This document shows, piece by piece, positions 1 to 8,803 of a stretch of 64,000 nucleotides of DNA. The stretch comes from Candidatus Sumerlaeota bacterium (GTDB lineage Bacteria; Sumerlaeota; Sumerlaeia; JAFGJS01). Under the pieces are notes generated by a model. It was not told the origin of the DNA. It was given only the letters and a program-made list of their open reading frames with translations, and did no database searches. Made by a program: the position numbers and the translations under genes. Position 1 is the first letter of the stretch; each line of letters opens with the position of its first letter. The stretch is from assembly GCA_016928995.1 (NCBI GenBank), contig JAFGJS010000110.1, positions 25,613 through 89,612 of the forward strand. The letters run 5' to 3'.

Positions 1-637
1 TGATTACGACGCCTACTTGTGGAATTTTGGCCGGCACGCCGCCAATCGCTTCGTATTTATAACCATCAGCGCCGATCACGGCCCCCGGATGCAGAATGCA
101 ATTCGCGCCGATTTCGCAGAAATCCATCACGATGCAATTGGGATGCAGGACCGTGTGATTGCCGATTTGGGCGCCTTTGCCGATATAGCATCCCGCGCCA
201 ATGCGGACATTGTCGCCCAGCGTTGCGCCGGACTCGATCACGGCGTTGTGGCCGGCGCTCAGATTGGCGCCGCGTTTCACGTCATCCGCAATCATGGCGC
301 TTGGTGCGATGCCAGCGGAATCCGCCTGCGGACGATACAGGTGTTCCAGGATGGCTTTCACCGCCGCCCATACATCGTCGCAGCGCACCAGCGACATCGC
401 CGACGTTTCAAGTTCCAGCGAGTGCGGGACCAGCGCCAGTCCGGCGCGAGTTTCGCTGAGTTGCGCCGCGTACTTCTCCGATGAAATGAATGTCGCATCC
501 TCTGGACGGGCGTCCGCCAGCGAGGTTAGCCGTTCGATGTTCTGATCCTCTTTCGCGCCCTTGCATAGCGCTAATTCCCCCTTCGCCAGCTGAGCGGCTT
601 CGCGATAGGTGAGTGTCGTTTCGGTGGGTATGGGCAT
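1..637 (-). CDS. lpxD: UDP-3-O-acylglucosamine N-acyltransferase LpxD, 3' end beyond the window
   Basis: LpxD adds the N-linked 3-hydroxyacyl chain to UDP-3-O-acyl-glucosamine, the third step of lipid A synthesis, in the cytoplasm. The minus strand reads open from ATG at 637 to the left edge (212 codons). The N-terminal uridine-binding region contains FISSEKYAAQL (about residues 49-59). After residue 110 the left-handed beta-helix hexapeptide repeats begin (IGAGCYIGKGAQIGNH), and the family hallmark HPGAVIGADGYKYE, with the catalytic His region, lies near the edge. The product should be about 340 residues, so roughly 40% is outside the window. It shows that the cell makes lipid A and has an outer membrane. 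Family assignment is secure. Confidence 0.95.
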   Translation of the reverse strand, partial: MPIPTETTLTYREAAQLAKGELALCKGAKEDQNIERLTSLADARPEDATFISSEKYAAQLSETRAGLALVPHSLELETSAMSLVRCDDVWAAVKAILEHLYRPQADSAGIAPSAMIADDVKRGANLSAGHNAVIESGATLGDNVRIGAGCYIGKGAQIGNHTVLHPNCIVMDFCEIGANCILHPGAVIGADGYKYEAIGGVPAKIPQVGVVI

Positions 638-828
638 CGTTTCATCTCGCTTTAGCTCCGGCGGCCGGAGGCCGGTGTTTGCAATGATTGAAAAATGAAA
701 TTGCATCGAGCCGTTTGTTGCCCTAGAACAGGCCGGCAGATGCGACAGCATGCTTAATTTTTGGATTTCCAGCGCAAATGTCAAGCAGACTTGGGTTTTA
801 ATGAAACGCAAAAACGAGAGGATTGCCG

Positions 829-2304
829 ATGAGCGGCCGGTTGGGTCTTTTCGATAAATATGGCGGTGTCCTGCGGCAAAACATCGACGCCGCGCAGGAA
901 CAGGCCGCGTATGACCTTTCGCGCATCCTGCGCTTCGAGACCGTTAACGGCGCGGAACCGGCCGAGCGCGCGAAGTTCGAACAGCAGCGCGACGCTTGTT
1001 TCGCGTTCCTGGGCGAACTGTCTGCGAGACTCGGCTTTGCTTTCCGCATGCCCACCCCTCGCGTCGGCGTGATCGAATGCGGCGAGGGCGCTGAAACACT
1101 CGGCGTCCTGACGCACATCGACGTCGTTCCAGCGGGCAAAGGTTGGACGTATCCGCCGTTCAGCGGCGAGATCGCCGATGGTTGCATCTGGGGGCGAGGC
1201 GCGCAGGACGACAAAGGTCCGCTGATTCAATTTCTGTACGCCCTGGCTGCCGTGCGCGATGCGGGCGCGCCGGTCCAGCGCCGTGTGCGCATCATCATCG
1301 GCAGCGAGGAGGAAGGCGGCGTTTGGAGCGACATCGAGGAATATCTCGCTCTGGAGAGCGCCCCGGACATCAGCATTGTGCCCGATTCGCAGTTCCCGAT
1401 CATCAACGGTGAAAAAGGCATCGTCACAACGCGGCTGGGCCTGCCGGGATTGAGTTTCTCCGTGTGCGAATCCAGCATTCGTTTCGTCTTGCTGGAAGCC
1501 GGAGTGGCGGCCAATGTCGTGCCTGACGAAGCCACGCTTGTCTTCGAAATCGAAATTGACGATACGCAGGAGGAATTCGAGCGGTTGATGGCTGAGTTCG
1601 ATGAACGCACGGGCATGAAGCGCCCAGCGAATATTGAGCGCGACGCTGACGGCAAGGTGTGCTCGACCTTTGTGTTTAAGGGGCACAGCGCCCATGCCTC
1701 GTTGCCGCACGCTGGCCGCAACGCCGCCGCCATTGCGCTGGACTTCCTCGCCGGAATCACGCGGGCTGAGGGCGGAACGCCGCCGCTGATTTCGGCATTG
1801 CAGCAAGGCGCGAAGGATCTAAAAGGCGAGTGCTTCGGTATCCATCGCATTCACGAGCGACTGGGCGAGACGACATGCAGCCTGACTATGCTCAAGCTGA
1901 CGCCCGAAGCAGGTTCCGCCGTCTTCAACGTCCGGCAACCCTTTAGCATCGAACCGGAAGAAATCCTCAACGGCATCGCATCCAAATTCGACGGCGCCAC
2001 AGCGGAATTCATCGGCAAGCCGCTGCGCCCGATCTGGATCGATCCGGCGCTGCATCCCGATTTCATCGAAGCACTGCAAGCGGCGTATCGTTGCGTCACC
2101 GGACGCGAGCCGAAACTGATGTCTATTGGCGGCACTACCTACGCCAAGGCGCTGCCGAACGCGTTGAACTTCGGTCCATGCGATGAGGCCGATGGCGAGG
2201 AAGAACTCGCGCATCAGCCCAATGAGCGCATTACGCTTGAACATCTCCGGCGCAACCTGCTCATCTACGCCCATGCGTTAGCCGCGCTCATCGTCGACGA
2301 ATAA
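829..2304 (+). CDS. M20 family metallopeptidase, PepV/Sapep-like dipeptidase
   Basis: A 491-residue zinc-dependent peptidase of clan MH, probably a cytosolic dipeptidase. Metal-site motifs are in order: THIDVVPAGKGW (HxD, about residue 90), WGRGAQDDKGP (bridging Asp, about 122) and the catalytic pair in GSEEEGG (about 160). The phrase PDSQFPIINGEKG is typical of the PepV/Sapep branch, and a lid-domain region (GHSAHASLPHAGRNAA) follows near residue 285. ATG at 829 is preferred because GAGAGGA at 816-822 sits 6 bases upstream; a TTG at 823 would touch that ribosome site. It stands alone, divergent from lpxD with about 190 bases between. Substrate is not predictable from sequence; aminoacylase or carboxypeptidase activity is possible. 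Confidence 0.9.
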   Translation: MSGRLGLFDKYGGVLRQNIDAAQEQAAYDLSRILRFETVNGAEPAERAKFEQQRDACFAFLGELSARLGFAFRMPTPRVGVIECGEGAETLGVLTHIDVVPAGKGWTYPPFSGEIADGCIWGRGAQDDKGPLIQFLYALAAVRDAGAPVQRRVRIIIGSEEEGGVWSDIEEYLALESAPDISIVPDSQFPIINGEKGIVTTRLGLPGLSFSVCESSIRFVLLEAGVAANVVPDEATLVFEIEIDDTQEEFERLMAEFDERTGMKRPANIERDADGKVCSTFVFKGHSAHASLPHAGRNAAAIALDFLAGITRAEGGTPPLISALQQGAKDLKGECFGIHRIHERLGETTCSLTMLKLTPEAGSAVFNVRQPFSIEPEEILNGIASKFDGATAEFIGKPLRPIWIDPALHPDFIEALQAAYRCVTGREPKLMSIGGTTYAKALPNALNFGPCDEADGEEELAHQPNERITLEHLRRNLLIYAHALAALIVDE

Positions 2305-2341
2305 GCAAAGATTAATGTGATTATGGCAACCTTGATAAATT

Positions 2342-2368
2342 CACCACAAAGACACGAAGACACAAAGG
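2342..2368. repeat. CACAAAGACACGAAGACACAAAG-type intergenic repeat
   Basis: A purine-rich run built from the words CACAAAGAC, ACGAAGACA and CACAAAGG lies in the gap between the M20 peptidase and engB. A related-looking run (GCTCCGTGTGCTCTGTGCGAG, 2414-2434) follows 46 bases later. From memory, similar CACAAAGACACGAAG-like runs occur between genes in many environmental bacterial genomes. No function is known to me. Confidence 0.5.
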
Positions 2369-2482
2369 ATTGATTTTCTATACCATGTAAATACAATTAT
2401 TGAATCTCAGTGCGCTCCGTGTGCTCTGTGCGAGAATAGTTTTTATAGGTTCCCTAACTACGGAATGTTGAAGGATATTTCC

Positions 2483-3124
2483 ATGACAGAAACACCATAC
2501 ATCATTAAAACCGCCGAATGGCTCAAGGCTTGCGTCGCGCCCGATCACTGGCCGGAGACCGGATTGCCCGAATTCGCCTTTTCCGGCCGCAGCAACGCCG
2601 GGAAATCGAGCCTGCTGAATTCGCTCGCTCAGCGCAACAAGCTGGCGCGTGTCAGCAAAACCCCCGGTTGCACGCAGAAGATCAATTTTTTTACGATCAA
2701 TGATGAATGCTACTTCGTCGATCTTCCCGGCTACGGCTACGCCAAGGCCCCGCCCCAGGAAAAAGCGAACTGGGGCAAGATGATCGAAACATACTTGAAG
2801 CAAAGCCCGAATTTGATCGGTCTGCTGCAATTGCTCGACGTACGCCGCACGCCGAACGCCGACGATCTGCAGATGATCGAATGGGCCGTTGCTTTTGAGA
2901 TTCCGCTGCTGCTGGTTTTGACGAAGGTGGATAAAGTAAGCAAAAACGAGCGTCAGAAAAACATCGCCGCCATCCGCAAGGCCGTTCGCCCCATTGTCGG
3001 CGAGGTTGATCCGCTTTTACATCTATTCAGCGCCCAGACGAACGAAGGCCGCGAGGAAATTCTCCAACAAATCGCCCTCGCGCTGACAGCGATTAAGCAG
3101 GGGCGCGATGGCGACTCGGATTAG
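2483..3124 (+). CDS. engB: Ribosome biogenesis GTPase EngB (YihA/YsxC)
   Basis: A 213-residue P-loop GTPase of the EngB/YsxC family, needed for late assembly of the large ribosomal subunit. All G motifs are present: G1 GRSNAGKSS (about residue 36), the switch region SKTPGCTQKINFF (G2, about 62), G3 DLPGYGYAK (about 82) and G4 LTKVDK (about 148). The ATG at 2483 is chosen because AAGGA at 2471-2475 sits 7 bases before it; an in-frame ATG at 2465 lacks a ribosome site. Length matches the family (195-220). It is a single gene, convergent with the membrane protein downstream. Confidence 0.95.
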   Translation: MTETPYIIKTAEWLKACVAPDHWPETGLPEFAFSGRSNAGKSSLLNSLAQRNKLARVSKTPGCTQKINFFTINDECYFVDLPGYGYAKAPPQEKANWGKMIETYLKQSPNLIGLLQLLDVRRTPNADDLQMIEWAVAFEIPLLLVLTKVDKVSKNERQKNIAAIRKAVRPIVGEVDPLLHLFSAQTNEGREEILQQIALALTAIKQGRDGDSD

Positions 3125-3134
3125 TAATAAGTAG

Positions 3135-4115
3135 TTATCCTTTAATTGCGCCGGGGCTGGAATTCTTAATCGCCTGCTCGCATAAATCCGCAACGCCAGC
3201 CATCACGATCGGCGTCATTTCAAGATAGATGCGGTTTTCGTTCACAACACCAACGCATAACATGCCAAGGATATATACCGGCAATACCCAGATGATTCGT
3301 TTAATCATGGGGTGTGAGAGGCCGTTGTAATATAGCAGTAGAAAAAGCCCCAAAAAACCGAAGATGCTGAGAAATTCGCTCATGACCTGAAAGTCGCATA
3401 AATAGTGCAGATTGCGGAATAGGGTAAATACAAACGCGCCGCGCTCGGCATTGGCGCTGAAATGCAAGTATAAAAACGTTTTGATCGCAACCCACAGCGC
3501 AATTTGCACCGCGACATGGAGCGCAAGCTTCCGATGCGGAATATCCCGGAAATAGAGGCAAATGCAGTATAAACTTAGAAAACAAGTCGTCTCTTTGTTG
3601 AATGTGCCGGGAATAAATACGATGTAGAATAACAACCACTTTTTGCGGTGCAGCGCCAGGCATCCCGCGAGCATGACCGTCAACGACGTCATGTCATATG
3701 GGAATAGCATCGGCAATTCTTGCGGTATCACCAGATTATACGCCAATAGCGAATAGCCGATGAGCGACATGAGCATGCAAAATAAAAGCGATTGATAAAA
3801 CACCCTGAGGTAATGCACGAGTAAAAACATGCCGATGAATGTGATCGCCACGTCCCAGCGGAACCAGAGATTTTTACCGGTTTCGCCCGTCAAGTTTTCC
3901 AGCCCCAGCAATATCGCAGGAACTAAGATCCGGTACTGAAAAGGCGTGGGGCCTTCGCCTTTTTGGAGCGGCTCCAAGTGCTCGAAGCTTTCGGGCAAAT
4001 TCAAGTTGAAGCGAATTTCCGTAAAGAAGATCGATGCGATCAAGGCAAGCAGCAGAAACGGATACCACATGCGGCGAACATGATGCGGCGTTTGCGAAGG
4101 ATGCGTGGGATTCAT
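3135..4115 (-). CDS. Polytopic membrane protein, GT-C-like, function unknown
   Basis: A 326-residue protein with about eight to nine hydrophobic helices, the first at residues 17-33. After helix 1 there is a periplasm-sized loop (EIRFNLNLPESFEHLEPL) followed by PFQYRILVP, a phrase I associate with poorly described membrane proteins that look like GT-C glycosyltransferases. GTFNKETTCFL near residue 168 also recurs in such proteins. There is no catalytic DxD/ExD that I can point to with confidence. It is alone on the minus strand, 10 bases from the end of engB on the opposite strand. A role in surface glycan handling is only a guess. Confidence 0.6.
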   Translation of the reverse strand: MNPTHPSQTPHHVRRMWYPFLLLALIASIFFTEIRFNLNLPESFEHLEPLQKGEGPTPFQYRILVPAILLGLENLTGETGKNLWFRWDVAITFIGMFLLVHYLRVFYQSLLFCMLMSLIGYSLLAYNLVIPQELPMLFPYDMTSLTVMLAGCLALHRKKWLLFYIVFIPGTFNKETTCFLSLYCICLYFRDIPHRKLALHVAVQIALWVAIKTFLYLHFSANAERGAFVFTLFRNLHYLCDFQVMSEFLSIFGFLGLFLLLYYNGLSHPMIKRIIWVLPVYILGMLCVGVVNENRIYLEMTPIVMAGVADLCEQAIKNSSPGAIKG

Positions 4116-4208
4116 TCCATATCGCCTTGATGGTTTTATTAACCTCCTGAATAATCCATGTTACAAACTGAATATTGTCTGTTTATAATTACTGACTATG
4201 CGGAGTAT

Positions 4209-4674
<466 letters not shown>

Positions 4675-4776
4675 CTAAACCTTCTCCGCGTGTCTTTTGC
4701 GTATATAGTAAAACATCTTTTCGATCATTGCAATCAATACATGCATAACACGCAAAATATCATTCGAAAGATACAT

Positions 4777-5715
4777 TTATGCTTTTTTGTTCTTAAAAAA
4801 CAAGTGCACCATGATGCCTTTCTGCACGTGCAGACGATTTTCCGCCTGGTCGAAGACGATGCTGCGCGGGCTGTCGATCACGTCGTCGGTGATCTCCTCG
4901 CCGCGGTGCGCTGGCAGGTCGTGCATGATTAACGCGTCCGCTTCGGCTTGAGCCATCAGCGCGGTGTTTACCTGGTACGGCATGAAGATCGTCTTGCGCT
5001 GTTCCGCTTCCGCTTCCTGGCCCATGCTGGCCCACACATCGGTGTAGATCATATTAGCGCCCTTGACCGCCGCTGCCGGATCGTCCGTGTACTCCACTGT
5101 CGCGCCGGATGCCTGCGCCAATTTTTGCGCTGCGGTGAATATGTGGGGCTTCAACTGAAACTGCGAAGGTCCGCAATGGCGAAAGTTCACGCCGAGCATC
5201 GGGCAAAGCTGCGCCAGCGACGCGCAGATGTTGTTGCCGTCGCCCATGAAGGTCAGCGTCAATCCCTTCAACGCGCCCATGTGTTCGCGCACGGTGAAAA
5301 GGTCGGCCAGCGCCTGGCAAGGATGATAATCGTCAGTCAGCGCGTTGATCACGGGGATGTTCGCATGCTGCGCGAGCTCCTCCACGATTCGCTGCTGATA
5401 AGTGCGGATCATGATCAGATCGAACCAGCGCTCCAGGTTCTTCGCCACGTCGTAGACGGACTCCCGGCGTCCGATGCCGACTGTGTTCCCTTCGAGCTGG
5501 ATCGCATGGCCGCCCAGGTCGAACATACCCGCTTCGAATGTGCAGCGCGTGCGCAGCGAGGGCTTTTCGAAGTACATCGCCAGCAACTTGCCGCGCAGCA
5601 GGTGATGCTCGCGCTCGTTTTTCACGTCGTCTTTGGTCTCGGCGGAGATGCGATAGATCTCCTCGACGTCTTCAAGGCTCAAGTCGGTCATGCGAGTTAA
5701 GTTGTACTTGCCCAT
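4777..5715 (-). CDS. argF: Ornithine carbamoyltransferase, with Asp in place of the conserved HCLP cysteine
   Basis: This enzyme joins ornithine and carbamoyl phosphate to make citrulline in arginine synthesis (cytosol). The 312 residues carry the carbamoyl-phosphate motif as SLRTRCTFE (about residue 54; STRTR is commoner), RTYQQRIVEEL, DDYHPCQALADL (HPxQ, about 131) and FMGDGNNICASL. The ornithine-site motif, normally HCLPAHRG, reads HDLPAHRGEE (residues 265-274); the GAC codon at 4918-4920 replaces the Cys codon. Everything else is intact. It lies 55 bases after argD on the same strand, so the two are likely one arginine operon. A variant specificity (for example an acylated ornithine) cannot be excluded. 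Confidence 0.92.
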   Translation of the reverse strand: MGKYNLTRMTDLSLEDVEEIYRISAETKDDVKNEREHHLLRGKLLAMYFEKPSLRTRCTFEAGMFDLGGHAIQLEGNTVGIGRRESVYDVAKNLERWFDLIMIRTYQQRIVEELAQHANIPVINALTDDYHPCQALADLFTVREHMGALKGLTLTFMGDGNNICASLAQLCPMLGVNFRHCGPSQFQLKPHIFTAAQKLAQASGATVEYTDDPAAAVKGANMIYTDVWASMGQEAEAEQRKTIFMPYQVNTALMAQAEADALIMHDLPAHRGEEITDDVIDSPRSIVFDQAENRLHVQKGIMVHLFFKNKKA

Positions 5716-5770
5716 GCCCAGTTCCTTCCTTCCGGTGTAATCGCCAACTTACAGAAAATGACTATCCATA

Positions 5771-6979
5771 TCACGCCTTTACGGCGTCGTCCTTTACGTC
5801 ATTCAAACACTCATGCAATATTTCCACTGCGCGGTCGCATTCCTCGCGCGTGATGATGAACGGCGGCAGCAACCGGATCACTCGCTCCGCTGTATCATTG
5901 ACCAGCAGCCCGTGTTCCAGCGCTTTGCGCACGACCGGCGCGGCCTCGCGATCCAGCACGATGCCGAGCATCAGACCGAGTCCGCGCACTTCCTTCACGC
6001 ATTGCATCGGCTTCAGCGTCTCGCGCAACTTGCCGGTCAAATACTCGCCCAGTTCCGCTGCGCGCTCCCAGAGCCGCTTGTCGAAGAGCTCGCCAAGATA
6101 CGCCAGAGCCGCGCTCGCGGAGAGGGGATTGCCGCCGAACGTCGCGCCATGCTGGCCGGGCTGGAACGTCGCGGACCAATCGCCGCGCGCCAGGATCGCT
6201 CCCATCGGCAGACCGCCCGCCAGCCCCTTGGCCAGCGTCACGATGTCCGGCTCCACGCCGAAATGCTCGTATGCGAACGGCCAGCCGATGCGTCCCAGTC
6301 CGCACTGAACTTCATCGAAAATCAGCGCCATGCCGCGTGCATCGCACAGCTCGCGCAACGCCTGCAGGAATTCGCGCGTGGCCGGAATCACGCCGCCCTC
6401 GCCGATCACCGGCTCCACAACTACTGCGCAGATCGAGTCGTCCGCCAATTCCGCCGCATGCGCCGCATCGTTGAATCGAGCAAAGCGCGCCTCGGCCGGT
6501 AGCGGTTCGAAACCCTCGCGTACCTTTCGCGGCGAGGTGACCGACATCGCGCCGAACGTGCGGCCGTGAAACGAGCCTTCCATCGCCAGGAACCCTGTAC
6601 GCTTTCGTTCGCCGCGATTCCAGGCATGCAGCCGGGCGAGTTTCAACGCGCCATCCATCGCCTCGGCGCCGGAATTGCAGAAGAACACCTTGTCGAAAAT
6701 CGACCGGCGGCACAGTTCCTCGGCCAGGCGTAACTGCAGCTCGATGCCGTAAAGATTGCAGGCGTGGATCAGCGTCGCTGCCTGCCGCTGCACCGCCTCC
6801 ACAATCGCCGGATGGCAGTGGCCCAGGTTGTTGACGCCCAGCCCGCTCAGAAAATCGAGATACTCCCGGCCATCTTGATCGTACAAACGCGTTCCTGCGC
6901 CGCGCACCATGATCCGGCTATACGCCCGGTACGTGCGCATCAAGCAGGATGTATCCGTTGTTCTTTCCGCTGCGTTCAT
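5771..6979 (-). CDS. argD: Acetylornithine aminotransferase
   Basis: A PLP-dependent class III aminotransferase that converts N-acetylglutamate semialdehyde to N-acetylornithine in arginine synthesis. Motifs: YLDFLSGLGVNNLGHCHP near residue 45, FFCNSGAEAMDGALKLAR (phosphate binding, about 102), SFHGRTFGAMSVT (about 133), LIFDEVQCGLGR (Asp for the pyridine N, about 219) and TLAKGLAGGLPMGA, which contains the Schiff-base Lys (about 250). At 402 residues it has the normal length. It is the first gene of an argD-argF pair. Its start faces mtnA across about 177 bases. A role in lysine synthesis (DapC) is also possible, as in E. coli, but the argF neighbour favours arginine. Confidence 0.93.
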   Translation of the reverse strand: MNAAERTTDTSCLMRTYRAYSRIMVRGAGTRLYDQDGREYLDFLSGLGVNNLGHCHPAIVEAVQRQAATLIHACNLYGIELQLRLAEELCRRSIFDKVFFCNSGAEAMDGALKLARLHAWNRGERKRTGFLAMEGSFHGRTFGAMSVTSPRKVREGFEPLPAEARFARFNDAAHAAELADDSICAVVVEPVIGEGGVIPATREFLQALRELCDARGMALIFDEVQCGLGRIGWPFAYEHFGVEPDIVTLAKGLAGGLPMGAILARGDWSATFQPGQHGATFGGNPLSASAALAYLGELFDKRLWERAAELGEYLTGKLRETLKPMQCVKEVRGLGLMLGIVLDREAAPVVRKALEHGLLVNDTAERVIRLLPPFIITREECDRAVEILHECLNDVKDDAVKA

Positions 6980-7156
6980 TCAAAAACGATCCTTGTGAAG
7001 TGCCGGAAAAAACTACCACGAAGCCAGTAAGCGCGTCTGAAATCAAGGAAAATCGGCGCCTGTGCCGCCTTGAAAATCCAGTGAAAGTAAATTGAAGATT
7101 GCATTCGCGGGAACTCGTCCCTATCGTCACAACAGCTGAAAAGGAGCATGAAACAT

Positions 7157-8194
7157 ATGCCTGTGCGGACGATTTATTGGGAAGATGACTGTTGTAAAAT
7201 TGTGGATCAGACGCTTTTGCCTACGGAGTTCAAAACCATCGAACTCCGGTCGGCCGAGGAGGCGTGGGAAGCGATCAAGGCCTTGCGTGTGAGGGGAGCG
7301 CCGGCCATCGGGATCGCTGCGGCGTTCGGTGTGTATCTTGGCGTGCGTGATGCGGACGGCGACGCGGCCGGACTCATCGCCAAGGTGAAGACCGTCGCGG
7401 ATTATTTGGCGTCATCGCGCCCCACGGCCGTGAATTTATTCTGGGCGCTGGACCGGGTCGTCGCCAAGGCCGCATCGATGCAGGACGCCGAGTCGCATGC
7501 ATTCAAGGCGGCCTTGCTGGAACTGGCCCAGACGATGATCGACGAGGACAACGCAGTCTGCCGGGCGATCGGCGAGTACGGCACGGCACTGCTGAATGAC
7601 GGCGACACGATCCTCACGCATTGCAACGCCGGCGGACTAGCCACGGCGTCGTATGGCACGGCGCTCGCGCCCGTGCTCGTGGCCATGGAGCAGGGCAAAA
7701 CGATCTCCGTGATCGCCGACGAGACGCGGCCGCTGCTGCAGGGCGCGCGCTTGACGGCGTGGGAATGCCGGGAGAACGGCGTGCCGGTCACGTTGATTTG
7801 CGACGTGGCCAGCGGCACGGTGATGCAGCAGGGGAGAGTGCAGGCCGTGATCGTCGGCACGGATCGCACTACGGCCAACGGCGACGTGTGCAACAAAATC
7901 GGCACGTACAACGTGGCTGTGCTCGCCGCGCGGCACGGCATTCCATTTTACGTGGCGGCGCCGCTTTCCTCCATCGACATGTCGCTCGCTTCGGGCGATG
8001 AGATTCCAATCGAAGAGCGCGACGCGGACGAGGTGCGCAACGGCTTCGGCAAGCAGACCGCGCCGGACGGTGTCAAGATTTTCAATCCCGCGTTCGACGT
8101 GACTCCGGCGGAACTCGTAACGGCGCTGATCACCGAAAAGGGCGTTGTCCGTCCGCCGTACAAGGAAAATCTGAAGCGGCTTTTTTCAGCATAG
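7157..8194 (+). CDS. mtnA: S-methyl-5-thioribose-1-phosphate isomerase
   Basis: MtnA converts methylthioribose-1-phosphate to methylthioribulose-1-phosphate in the methionine salvage pathway. It belongs to the eIF2B-alpha-like family: VRGAPAIGIAAAFGVYLG (about residues 48-65), LTHCNAGGLATASYGTA (catalytic Cys about 157), DETRPLLQGARLTAWE and GTDRTTANGDVCNKIGTY (catalytic Asp about 237) are all present. ATG at 7157 gives AAGGAG (7141-7146) a spacing of 10 bases; an ATG at 7148 would almost touch the ribosome site. The 345-residue length is normal. No other salvage gene is in the window. Confidence 0.94.
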   Translation: MPVRTIYWEDDCCKIVDQTLLPTEFKTIELRSAEEAWEAIKALRVRGAPAIGIAAAFGVYLGVRDADGDAAGLIAKVKTVADYLASSRPTAVNLFWALDRVVAKAASMQDAESHAFKAALLELAQTMIDEDNAVCRAIGEYGTALLNDGDTILTHCNAGGLATASYGTALAPVLVAMEQGKTISVIADETRPLLQGARLTAWECRENGVPVTLICDVASGTVMQQGRVQAVIVGTDRTTANGDVCNKIGTYNVAVLAARHGIPFYVAAPLSSIDMSLASGDEIPIEERDADEVRNGFGKQTAPDGVKIFNPAFDVTPAELVTALITEKGVVRPPYKENLKRLFSA

Positions 8195-8238
8195 GATGAG
8201 CGGAAAACATTGGAATATCATTGAGTCAGGAGATTCTG

Positions 8239-8739
8239 ATGTCCCAAAAAACATTTCTGAAATTAATATTGGTTGTTATTGGCCTGATCGTATGTGCGGG
8301 TCTGGGAGAGATTATATGGAAAATCCATCTCAAGCTGCGCGAGCAACGGATCGCACGTCAGGCGATTGAGAAACTTGAAGGCGCCTTGCCGATGCATGAA
8401 GACGTGCGACAGGCGCTGCGTAATATGCGCGAAAAAAGATCTCCTGACGGCTACGATGAAGTTCTGGAGAGCTGGCTGCAATCAATCAATTACAGTGACA
8501 AGCACCTGAAGAAAAGCGACATCATCTGTCTGCTGGGAGAGCCATTCTCCATGACGGGCGATGCAGATGGGGATTATATGACTTATGGCTATGGCGTCAA
8601 CTCAGACAAAGTTGACGGGGAATATCGAAACATGACGCGAGTGGACATCACCTTCCGCTTGAACAGGGAAACGGGAGAAGTGTCGTCATGTGACGTGGAT
8701 TACGAGCGCACTGTCAGGAAAGTCACCACTGTGTTTTAA
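8239..8739 (+). CDS. Small single-span membrane protein, unknown
   Basis: A 166-residue protein with one N-terminal hydrophobic segment (LKLILVVIGLIVCAGLGEII, about residues 6-25) that is either a membrane anchor or an uncleaved signal. A charged helix (KLREQRIARQAIEKLEGAL) follows, then a soluble domain. The C-terminal half has DIICLLGEPFSMTGDADGD and TRVDITFRLNRETGEVSSC, which resembles the SmpA/OmlA-like beta domains that read as 'LGEP...Y.Y'. ATG at 8239 follows CAGGAG (8227-8232) by 6 bases. It lies 44 bases after mtnA. I do not recognise a family. Confidence 0.6.
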   Translation: MSQKTFLKLILVVIGLIVCAGLGEIIWKIHLKLREQRIARQAIEKLEGALPMHEDVRQALRNMREKRSPDGYDEVLESWLQSINYSDKHLKKSDIICLLGEPFSMTGDADGDYMTYGYGVNSDKVDGEYRNMTRVDITFRLNRETGEVSSCDVDYERTVRKVTTVF

Positions 8740-8803
8740 GACGCATGTCGCGGTGGTAGTTAATGCATGTTTGTATCAATGAAGAATGAAAGGAAAACGA
8801 ATC

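Noticed and set aside
17-545. Several plus-strand open frames of 114-155 codons at the left edge
   Set aside because: They are antisense shadows of lpxD, whose minus-strand reading gives a clear LpxD sequence to the edge.
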